DNA of 5,030 nucleotides from Nitrosomonas sp. (GTDB lineage: Bacteria > Pseudomonadota > Gammaproteobacteria > Burkholderiales > Nitrosomonadaceae), in the NCBI GenBank assembly GCA_003514765.1, contig DOOY01000256.1:1-5030 (forward strand). The letters are read 5' to 3'. The translations under genes were made by a program, and so were the position numbers. Position 1 is the first letter of the stretch. Each line of letters opens with the position of its first letter. A model generated the notes under the pieces. That model was not told the origin of the DNA. It made no database searches and saw nothing but the letters and a program-made list of their open reading frames with translations. Below, one piece after another: positions 1 to 5,030 of the stretch.

Positions 1-995
1 GATTTAGCGATATCGGCCAGCGCAGCAATCCAGTCATCACGTTCATTCAGGCAGGGGATATAGTGGTAATCTTTGCCGCCGGCTTCGGTAAAAGTTTTCT
101 TGCCTTCGATGGCGATTTCTTCGAGGGTTTCCAGACAGTCTGAAACGAAGCCGGGACAGACGATATCGACGCGATTGGTTTGCGCTTTGCCAAGTTGTTC
201 CAGTGTTTGAGCGGTATAAGGCTGCAACCATTCCGCACGGCCAAAACGCGATTGGAAACAGACCTGGTATTGCTCGCTATTCAGATTCAGTGCTTCAGCC
301 ACCAGGCGGCCCGTTTTGTGGCAAAAACAATGATAAGGGTCGCCTTTGTCAAGCGTTTTGCGCGGTACGCCGTGGAAACTGATAATCAATTTATCGGGTT
401 TGCCGTGTTGGTCCCAATAGTCGCGTATATTTTGCGCCAAAGCGGCGATGTAGCCGGAGTGATCGTGGTATTGTTTGACGGTGCGAATGGCGGGCATATC
501 GCGCATTTTTTCAAGTGCTGCAAATACGGCATCCATAGCAGCGGCAGTGCTGCTGGCTGCATATTGCGGGAACAGCGGAATGACCAGAATGCGGTTACAG
601 CCTTCATTTTTCATTTTGTTGAGTATGTCGGCGACAGAAGGGCTGCCGATATTCATGGCATATTCAACCACTGGAGCAGGGCTTGTGGTGCCGTGCAGTG
701 CCTGCGCCAGCAATTTCGTCTGACGTTCGGTATGGACTTTCAGCGGCGAGCCTTCCAGCATCCAGATCAGCGCATATTTCTCGGCGGATTGTTTCGGCCT
801 GAAAGGCAGAATGAATCCATGCAGTATCGGCCACCATATCAAACGCGGTATTTCGATGACACGTGAGTTACTCAAAAATTCCTTAAGATACGGACGCAGG
901 GCTTTTGCGGTCGGGGCCTCCGGTGTGCCGAGGTTGATGAGCAACACGCCCGTTTTGCCGGGTGTGCCGTGGCGGTAGTCGGGTTCAACAGTCAT
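1..995 (-). CDS. hemH: Ferrochelatase (protoheme ferro-lyase), C-terminus cut by window edge
   Basis: Ferrochelatase inserts Fe2+ into protoporphyrin IX, the last step of protoheme synthesis, in the cytoplasm or at the inner face of the membrane. Reading leftward from the ATG at 995-993, 331 codons are open with no stop before the window edge. The N-terminal signature [14 protein letters not shown] lies near residues 16-29, followed by EGSPLKVHT, which is typical of the family. The motif SFHGVP places the catalytic histidine at His208, and [15 protein letters not shown] follows at about residues 250-265. [14 protein letters not shown] supplies the conserved acidic residue, Glu289. The chain is already longer than E. 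coli HemH (320 residues), but betaproteobacterial forms are usually somewhat longer, so probably only a short tail is missing. The chosen ATG is preceded by AAGG at a 9-nt spacing. It lies 100 bp downstream of hrcA on the same strand, suggesting co-transcription. A long open frame on the opposite strand (180-866) is a shadow. Identification is firm from the motifs. Confidence 0.97.
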   Translation of the reverse strand, partial: MTVEPDYRHGTPGKTGVLLINLGTPEAPTAKALRPYLKEFLSNSRVIEIPRLIWWPILHGFILPFRPKQSAEKYALIWMLEGSPLKVHTERQTKLLAQALHGTTSPAPVVEYAMNIGSPSVADILNKMKNEGCNRILVIPLFPQYAASSTAAAMDAVFAALEKMRDMPAIRTVKQYHDHSGYIAALAQNIRDYWDQHGKPDKLIISFHGVPRKTLDKGDPYHCFCHKTGRLVAEALNLNSEQYQVCFQSRFGRAEWLQPYTAQTLEQLGKAQTNRVDIVCPGFVSDCLETLEEIAIEGKKTFTEAGGKDYHYIPCLNERDDWIAALADIAK

Positions 996-1095
996 GAATT
1001 GTGGCCTTGTTGTTTTTAAGTATTGTTAATTATTGGTTTGCTTTATGTGCAGATTTTTTGCGATTTATTTTACATGATTGATTTTTAGCGGGCTG
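996..1095 (-). other. hrcA-hemH spacer, no terminator or promoter recognised
   Basis: This 100-bp AT-rich gap separates two genes of the same strand. Only a 3-bp stem (AGC/GCT around CC) follows the hrcA stop, with no proper stem and U-tract, so I do not call a terminator. No -35/-10 pair with good matches and spacing was found on the minus strand. The simplest reading is read-through from hrcA into hemH. Confidence 0.5.
1005..1008 (-). promoter_or_regulatory. Probable Shine-Dalgarno site of hemH
   Basis: On the minus strand AAGG stands 9 nt before the hemH ATG, in the context CAACAAGGCCACAATTC. It supports the start at 995. The match is only four bases, so it is a modest site. Confidence 0.45.
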
Positions 1096-2115
1096 TTATT
1101 GTTGCGACAGACTGCTTGACAGCAGCTTGGCAGTGACATCGACAATGGGGATAACGCGTTCGTAAGCCATACGTCTGGGGCCAATAACACCGACAGTGCC
1201 TACTATTGCGCCTTCCATTTCATAAGGTGCGGTGATCACGCTGAATTCATCAAAAGCGGCATTATCGGATTCTCCGCCGATAAAAATTTTTACGCCATGC
1301 GCATGGCGGCTGAGCTCAAGCAACTGCAGCAGTTTCGTTTTGCGTTCAAAAAGCGCAAATAATTTTTTGAGGCTGGACAGGCTTTCAGAAGCATCCAGCG
1401 TGTCCAACAGTTTGCGTTCTCCGGCAAGTACAACCACTTCGCTGCTTTCATTGACTGCGTCGCCACCGGCTTCGATGGCGGCATTCATCAAAACGGTCAT
1501 ATCCTGTCTGAGTTGTTTGAGTTCGGTATGAATACGGCCACGGATTTGATCAAGTGTGCAGCCGGCATAGTGCTGATTGATAAAATTGCCGGCTTCAATC
1601 AGGTCGGATTGGCTGTAGGGCGTATCAGTAAAAATAATGCGATTCTGCACATCGCCTTCGGGGGTGACGATAATCAACAAAATTCTTTTTTCCGATAGCG
1701 CCATGAATTCAATGTAGCGGAATACGGCACCCGTTCTTTTCGGCGTCACCACTACACCGGCAAAGTGTGTTAATTCAGAGAGCAATTGTGAAGCCGCGTT
1801 TACCAGACGCGACGGATTATCGGGATGCAGCTGGTTTTCCAGGTGATGGAGTTCTTCATCACGCAACGATTTGATAACCAGTAACTGGTCGACAAAAAGC
1901 CGGTAACCTTTGGCAGTGGGTATTCTACCTGCAGAAGTATGCGGACTCATCACCAGGCCCATCTCTTCGAGGTCAGCCATGACGTTGCGAATAGTCGCAG
2001 GACTTAATTCCAGGCCGGAAAACTTGGAGAGCGAACGCGAGCCTACCGGCTGTCCTTCATGGATATAGCGTTCTATCAATGTTTTTAATAATATTTGAGC
2101 TCTTTCATTAAGCAT
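1096..2115 (-). CDS. hrcA: Heat-inducible transcription repressor HrcA
   Basis: HrcA is a cytoplasmic DNA-binding repressor that, with help from GroEL, silences chaperone genes by binding the CIRCE inverted repeat (TTAGCACTC-N9-GAGTGCTAA). The 339 residues match the usual family length. An N-terminal winged helix occupies about residues 1-75: residues 4-30 end in PVGSRSL, the recognition region [17 protein letters not shown] spans about 38-54, and the invariant [14 protein letters not shown] follows at 59-72. The middle and C-terminal GAF-like dimerisation part ends with [17 protein letters not shown] at 306-322, also characteristic. The ATG at 2115-2113 gives the standard N-terminus ([14 protein letters not shown]), and I see no Shine-Dalgarno sequence before it (CACCAT precedes the ATG). 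It diverges from nadK and precedes hemH. In related bacteria the grpE/dnaK/dnaJ cluster often lies farther along the same strand, but that is outside this window. No full CIRCE is visible near its own start, so self-repression is not supported by the sequence. Confidence 0.97.
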   Translation of the reverse strand: MLNERAQILLKTLIERYIHEGQPVGSRSLSKFSGLELSPATIRNVMADLEEMGLVMSPHTSAGRIPTAKGYRLFVDQLLVIKSLRDEELHHLENQLHPDNPSRLVNAASQLLSELTHFAGVVVTPKRTGAVFRYIEFMALSEKRILLIIVTPEGDVQNRIIFTDTPYSQSDLIEAGNFINQHYAGCTLDQIRGRIHTELKQLRQDMTVLMNAAIEAGGDAVNESSEVVVLAGERKLLDTLDASESLSSLKKLFALFERKTKLLQLLELSRHAHGVKIFIGGESDNAAFDEFSVITAPYEMEGAIVGTVGVIGPRRMAYERVIPIVDVTAKLLSSSLSQQ

Positions 2116-2121
2116 ATGGTG

Positions 2122-2127
2122 ATTTTA
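2122..2127 (-). promoter_or_regulatory. Possible -10 hexamer close to hrcA start
   Basis: On the minus strand TAAAAT (5 of 6 to TATAAT) ends 6 nt before the hrcA ATG. If used, the transcript would begin at or next to the start codon and be leaderless, which would fit the missing Shine-Dalgarno. The -35 position 17 nt upstream (GCATTA) is poor. A second TAAAAT at 2141-2146 (-), preceded at 18 nt by TTTTCA, is an alternative that would give a short leader. Both are weak calls in AT-rich DNA. Confidence 0.2.
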
Positions 2128-2162
2128 CAACAATCTTTAAATTTTAATGCCGTCTTGTATTG

Positions 2163-2189
2163 CTTGAAAACGGCGCACTTGCCTAATTC
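2163..2189 (+). promoter_or_regulatory. Candidate sigma-32-like promoter toward nadK (upstream copy)
   Basis: CTTGAAA at 2163-2169 is a perfect match to the heat-shock sigma factor -35 consensus. After 12 nt comes CCTAATTC at 2182-2189, which agrees with CCCCATnT at the two leading C and the central AT. It would leave a leader of about 290 nt before nadK. The -35 is strong and the -10 is weak. I searched by eye only. Confidence 0.25.
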
Positions 2190-2224
2190 CTTTCATATAA
2201 TGCTAAACTTCATATGAATATATG

Positions 2225-2251
2225 TTTGTGACGCGTTTTTTCTACCCATAT
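2225..2251 (+). promoter_or_regulatory. Candidate sigma-32-like promoter toward nadK (downstream copy)
   Basis: ACCCATAT at 2244-2251 matches the sigma-32 -10 consensus CCCCATnT at all but the first base. Twelve nt upstream lies TTTGTGA at 2225-2231, which keeps TTG and the last A of CTTGAAA. The -10 is strong and the -35 weak, the reverse of the site 60 bp upstream. Transcription would start just before the inverted repeat at 2269-2298, placing it in the 5' leader. Confidence 0.25.
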
Positions 2252-2268
2252 TTAAAAAGTTTCGATTT

Positions 2269-2298
2269 CCAGTTTAAAAATAACGGTTTTTAAACTGG
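2269..2298. repeat. Perfect 12-bp inverted repeat (possible operator or RNA hairpin)
   Basis: CCAGTTTAAAAA at 2269-2280 is followed after a 6-nt loop (TAACGG) by its exact reverse complement TTTTTAAACTGG at 2287-2298. The stem has no mismatch and is GC-rich only at its base. It is not followed by a run of T on either strand (TTTGGAG on plus, AAATCG on minus), so it does not look like an intrinsic terminator. It could be a binding site for a dimeric regulator, a leader hairpin, or chance in AT-rich DNA. The symmetry is directly visible, but the role is unknown. Confidence 0.75.
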
Positions 2299-2323
2299 TT
2301 TGGAGTAGCTGATATTTTACAGT
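2295..2323 (+). repeat. Imperfect direct repeat, copy 1
   Basis: This copy begins with CTGGTTTGG, continues with TAG and GATA, and ends in TACAGT. It shares these blocks in the same order with the copy at 2355-2381, and its first four bases (CTGG) are also the end of the inverted repeat. It carries two extra bases before the TACAGT block compared with copy 2. Confidence 0.5.
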
Positions 2324-2354
2324 TGTTTTACGTAACCGCGTTATGCTAATTTTT

Positions 2355-2381
2355 CTGGTTTGGTATAGACGATAGTACAGT
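2355..2381 (+). repeat. Imperfect direct repeat, copy 2
   Basis: CTGGTTTGG, then TAG, GATA and TACAGT, in the order seen in copy 1 and exactly 60 bp further along. The first 9 bases are identical between copies, and the rest agrees with scattered changes and a 2-bp length difference. It may be a tandem regulator-binding site or the trace of a local duplication. Confidence 0.5.
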
Positions 2382-2472
2382 ATGCCGGTTCACTTCATGT
2401 CAGCAGATAGCAGGTTAATTAATCATAACAATACTTAAAAATCTCCCTGATGGGTGTATTTAATCTTTATCT

Positions 2473-2478
2473 TAATAT
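2473..2478 (+). promoter_or_regulatory. Possible -10 hexamer close to nadK start
   Basis: TAATAT ends 6 nt before the nadK ATG, the same geometry seen before hrcA on the other strand. It would place the transcript start at or beside the start codon. The -35 region (ATGGGT at 17 nt) is poor. No Shine-Dalgarno is visible between 2465 and 2484, so a leaderless transcript is an option, but only a weak one. Confidence 0.2.
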
Positions 2479-2484
2479 TCAGTA

Positions 2485-3357
2485 ATGAGTTTTCCTTTTA
2501 AATCAATTGCATTGATAGGTAAGCATAAAAATTCAGAAATTGCGACATCTATTTTGGATCTTGCTGAATATCTGTCGAAGCTTCATTTCGAAGTCTTTGT
2601 CGATCACCTGACAGCCTCCTATTTGCCTACAGAAGTGTATAAGGCTCTGACACTTGAGGAAATTGGCCGCCAGGCTGATCTTGCTGTCGTTATGGGCGGC
2701 GACGGTACAATGTTGAATATTGCACGTATGCTGGCATCGTATGATGTGCCGTTGATTGGCATCAATCAGGGGAGGTTGGGTTTTCTGACTGATTTGTCGA
2801 CCGACACCATGTTCGAAACCCTGAATGCAATGCTTCAGGGGCAATATACAACTGAACGGCGAATGCTGTTGTATGCGGAAGTGGTACGTAATGATAACAG
2901 TCTTTTCAGCGCATTGGCGTTTAATGATGTCGTACTGTACCGGGGTATGAGCAGCGGCATGATTGAGTTTCAGATAAGCATCAATAATGAATATGTCACT
3001 ACATTACGGTCTGACGGTCTTGTCGTGGCCACACCGACAGGTTCGACAGCGTATGCGTTGTCATCGGGCGGGCCGATTCTACACCCGGGTCTGGATTTGA
3101 TTGCATTGGTGCCGGTCTGTCCGCATACGTTAAGTAACCGGCCGATTGTAATCGGTCCGGATGCGAGTGTGGAAGTGCATGTGCTCAGTTCATTGGATGC
3201 ACGCGTGCATTGCGACAGTCATTCTAATTATGATCTGGAACAGTCCGATCGGATCATTATTCGGCGATTCCCCAAAACGGTTCGCCTGCTGCATTCTGTC
3301 AACCATAGTTACTACCGCATGCTGCGTGAAAAACTGGGCTGGAGCGAATTGCATTAA
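2485..3357 (+). CDS. nadK: NAD kinase (ATP/polyphosphate-dependent)
   Basis: NadK phosphorylates NAD+ at the 2'-OH of the adenosine ribose to make NADP+, the only de novo source of NADP(H), in the cytoplasm. The 290 residues match E. coli NadK (292) in length and layout. IALIGKHKN near residues 8-16 starts the N-terminal Rossmann-like domain. LAVVMGGDGTML carries the GGDG motif at 71-74 with catalytic Asp73. IGINQGRLGFLTDL follows at 91-104, then AFNDVVLYRG at 145-154 (the family NE/ND motif, Asn147-Asp148), RSDGLVVATPTGSTAYALSSGGP at 175-197 as the nucleotide-binding core, and PHTLSNRPIVI at 213-223. The C-terminus KLGWSELH is also family-like. An in-frame TAA at 2473-2475 lies just upstream, so the ATG at 2485 is the only reasonable start, although no Shine-Dalgarno precedes it. 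recN follows after 17 bp, suggesting an operon. Confidence 0.97.
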   Translation: MSFPFKSIALIGKHKNSEIATSILDLAEYLSKLHFEVFVDHLTASYLPTEVYKALTLEEIGRQADLAVVMGGDGTMLNIARMLASYDVPLIGINQGRLGFLTDLSTDTMFETLNAMLQGQYTTERRMLLYAEVVRNDNSLFSALAFNDVVLYRGMSSGMIEFQISINNEYVTTLRSDGLVVATPTGSTAYALSSGGPILHPGLDLIALVPVCPHTLSNRPIVIGPDASVEVHVLSSLDARVHCDSHSNYDLEQSDRIIIRRFPKTVRLLHSVNHSYYRMLREKLGWSELH

Positions 3358-3374
3358 CCCAACAACCTGAGACC

Positions 3375-5030
3375 ATGCTCAAACTGTTAAGCATCAGGAA
3401 TTTTGTTATTGTTGAGCAGATGGAGCTGGAATTTTTGTCTGGCTTTACTGTGTTGACGGGTGAAACCGGCGCCGGAAAATCCATCCTGATTGACGCATTG
3501 TCATTAGCACTGGGCGAACGTGGCGATTCCAGCCAGGTATGTCAAGGACATGACCGCGCTGAAATCAGTGCGCTGTTTGATATCACTGCGTTGCCGGATC
3601 TGGCTGAATGGTTGACTGAACATGATTTGCAAGGCGATCCGGATGCTTGTTTAATGCGCCGTGTACTGGACGCCAATGGCCGTTCGCGTGCATTTATCAA
3701 TGGACATACGGCGACTTTGCAACAATTACGCGCGGCCGGAGAATACCTGGTTTCCATTCATAGCCAGCATGCGCATCAGGCTTTGCTGCAGAAAGAAGCG
3801 CAACGCGATTTACTGGATGCTTTTGCGGACTGTTGTACGCATGCGCAAACGGTCAAGACTGCGTATCAGGACTGGCAGGCTATACAACGCCAGAGAGTTG
3901 CCTGTGAACAACAGTTATCCGAATTTCGGGAAAAACGGGAACAACTCGAATGGCAACAGCGCGAGCTTTCGGAACTCAATTTCATAGCTGACGAATGGAG
4001 CACGCTGCAGGCAGATCACAACCGCCTCTCGCATCTGGCAAGCTTGATAGAAGCGACTGAAACGGGCGTCCATCAGTTATCGGAGCATGAAACAGCCGCT
4101 CTTTCACAGATCAATTCAGTCAAAAGTCAACTGCAAAATATGTTGGCATATGATCATCAGTTACAGGCAGTGGTTGATTTGCTGGAATCCGCACAAATTC
4201 AGGTGCAGGAAAGTATCTATGAACTCAGACATTACCGGCAGCAACTCGATCTGGATCCACAGTATCTGCAGGAAGTTGATCAGCGTATGACAGCAATCCA
4301 TGGTATGGCTAGAAAATACCGTGTAACACCCGAGGAATTACCGGATTTGCTGGAAAAATTAAATACCCAGATAGCGGTGCTCGATAGTGGCGGTAACCTT
4401 GAGAAGTTGGCTGAACAGGAAAACGCAGCGCAAAAAAAATACCGGAAACTGGCGGAAAAGCTTCGTGCAAAACGTCTTAAATCGGCAAAAGAACTGGCGC
4501 ACGCGGTGACCGATTCGATGCAGACTATGGCCATGGCGGGGGGGAGATTTTCTGTTACGCTGGATTTGCTGGAGCAGGGTAGTGCGCATGGTTTGGAACA
4601 GGTTGAATTCCAGGTTGCCGCGCATAAAGGATTGCCGCTCAGGCCGCTGGCCAAGGTTGCCTCAGGTGGGGAGTTGTCGCGTATCAGTCTGGCGATACAG
4701 GTCATAACCAGTCAAACCGGAACTGTACCGACACTGGTTTTTGATGAAGTCGATGTGGGAATCGGCGGACATGTTGCGGAAATTGTCGGACAATTGCTAA
4801 AACGCCTCGGCAGTACGCGACAAGTCATGTGTATTACACATCTGCCACAAGTTGCAGCGACAGGCGATCATCACTGGCAGGTGGCCAAATCAACGCAAAG
4901 TGACAGCCAGCAGATTTTGAGTCAAATAACGGTGTTAAACAAACAGGAGCGGGTGGATGAAATCGCACGCATGCTCGGTGGTGTCAAAATTACCGAAGCG
5001 ACACGTAAGCATGCGGCCGAAATGCTGCAG
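3375..5030 (+). CDS. recN: DNA repair protein RecN, last few residues beyond window
   Basis: RecN is an SMC-like ATPase that acts in the cytoplasm on DNA double-strand breaks, helping RecA-dependent recombination and holding broken ends or sister chromatids together. The 552 codons stay open to the window edge, and E. coli RecN has 553 residues, so only a short tail and the stop are missing. Walker A GETGAGKS lies at 29-36, with N-terminal LSIRNFVIVEQ before it. A Q-loop-like IHSQHAHQ has its Gln at 131. A glutamine- and glutamate-rich coiled-coil segment runs from about 150 to 370, with ELRHYRQQLDLDP just before its middle turn. The C-terminal ATPase half has the ABC signature SGGELSRI from Ser430, Walker B LVFDEVDVGIGG with Asp457-Glu458, and THLPQVAA with His489. 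The start at 3375 gives the standard N-terminus, with only a weak purine-rich GAGA before it. No LexA box is visible directly upstream, so any SOS control would act through the nadK promoter. Confidence 0.96.
   Translation, partial: MLKLLSIRNFVIVEQMELEFLSGFTVLTGETGAGKSILIDALSLALGERGDSSQVCQGHDRAEISALFDITALPDLAEWLTEHDLQGDPDACLMRRVLDANGRSRAFINGHTATLQQLRAAGEYLVSIHSQHAHQALLQKEAQRDLLDAFADCCTHAQTVKTAYQDWQAIQRQRVACEQQLSEFREKREQLEWQQRELSELNFIADEWSTLQADHNRLSHLASLIEATETGVHQLSEHETAALSQINSVKSQLQNMLAYDHQLQAVVDLLESAQIQVQESIYELRHYRQQLDLDPQYLQEVDQRMTAIHGMARKYRVTPEELPDLLEKLNTQIAVLDSGGNLEKLAEQENAAQKKYRKLAEKLRAKRLKSAKELAHAVTDSMQTMAMAGGRFSVTLDLLEQGSAHGLEQVEFQVAAHKGLPLRPLAKVASGGELSRISLAIQVITSQTGTVPTLVFDEVDVGIGGHVAEIVGQLLKRLGSTRQVMCITHLPQVAATGDHHWQVAKSTQSDSQQILSQITVLNKQERVDEIARMLGGVKITEATRKHAAEMLQ

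Larger units (their letters stand above)
2116..2484. other. AT-rich divergent intergenic region between hrcA and nadK
   Basis: This 369-bp spacer must hold the promoters of both divergent genes. It contains no open frame that looks like a protein: the longest ATG-initiated one I found by eye is a 23-codon frame at 2222-2293 with no ribosome binding site. What can be seen is a perfect 12-bp inverted repeat, an imperfect direct repeat, two sigma-32-like plus-strand promoter matches, an isolated perfect TATAAT at 2196-2201 (+) without a good -35, and an 8-bp palindrome TTAATTAA at 2415-2422. No tRNA or known riboswitch was recognised. Confidence 0.7.

Noticed and set aside
180..866. 228-codon open frame on the plus strand
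   Set aside because: It lies opposite hemH, whose reading shows clear ferrochelatase motifs. The plus-strand product shows no family resemblance and is a shadow frame.
1080..1098. Terminator after hrcA
   Set aside because: Only a 3-bp AGC/GCT stem followed by AAAAATC. It is too weak to call.
2172..2184. Sigma-54 promoter (GG...TTGC)
   Set aside because: GG and GC are 9 bp apart and not the required 12, and the TGGCAC element is not complete.
2196..2201. Perfect TATAAT on the plus strand as a sigma-70 promoter
   Set aside because: The -35 window at 16-18 nt spacing reads GCGCAC or similar, with no match to TTGACA and no extended TG. It is kept only as an isolated hexamer.
2222..2293. 23-codon ORF ending inside the inverted repeat, considered as a leader peptide
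   Set aside because: It has no ribosome binding site and no run of regulatory codons. The overlap with the hairpin is probably chance in AT-rich DNA.
2269..2298. Intrinsic terminator from the inverted repeat
   Set aside because: The stem is mostly A/T and there is no T-run directly after it on either strand.
2309..2322. LexA-like palindrome CTG-N8-CAG (CTGATATTTTACAG)
   Set aside because: The known proteobacterial box is CTGT-N8-ACAG, with 10 bases between CTG and CAG. This one is two bases short and has CTGA in the left arm. The second TACAGTA at 2376-2382 has no left arm.
2441..2459. Small hairpin around CCCTGATGGG before nadK
   Set aside because: Only three paired G/C bases before a mismatch. 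Not a credible structure.
4280..4705. 141-codon open frame on the minus strand
   Set aside because: It lies opposite the recN coiled coil and ABC signature. The product is rich in Ser, Cys and Ala, as expected of an antisense shadow.

Overview
The window looks like an ordinary chromosomal housekeeping segment from a proteobacterium, most likely a betaproteobacterium. The layout is recN and nadK on one strand, diverging from hrcA and hemH on the other, and every protein resembles the proteobacterial form of its family. That gene order is one I know from betaproteobacteria, where hrcA and hemH often lie near grpE-dnaK-dnaJ. A Nitrosomonas-like organism (Nitrosomonadaceae) is my best guess from the mix of protein style, moderate GC and AT-rich spacers, but this is an impression and not a database result.

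Left half, minus strand: a partial ferrochelatase gene (hemH, 1-995, C-terminal end cut off by the window edge) lies 100 bp downstream of hrcA (1096-2115), the heat-shock repressor gene. Both read leftward and are probably co-transcribed, since I see no terminator in the gap.

Middle: a 369-bp AT-rich divergent spacer (2116-2484) separates hrcA from nadK. It has no convincing gene. It does hold a perfect 12-bp inverted repeat (2269-2298), an imperfect direct repeat with a 60-bp offset (2295-2323 and 2355-2381), and two sigma-32-like promoter matches pointing toward nadK. I found no full CIRCE operator and no canonical LexA box. Neither divergent start codon has a visible Shine-Dalgarno sequence.

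Right half, plus strand: NAD kinase (nadK, 2485-3357) is followed after 17 bp by recN (3375 to the window end), a DNA double-strand-break repair SMC-like ATPase that is complete except for its last few residues and stop codon. The two probably form an operon.

Together the genes cover protein-stress control (HrcA), heme synthesis (HemH), NADP supply (NadK) and recombination repair (RecN). I see no mobile element, CRISPR array, RNA gene, toxin-antitoxin pair or defence system. The only part that conventional annotation leaves unexplained is the divergent spacer, and most findings concern it.
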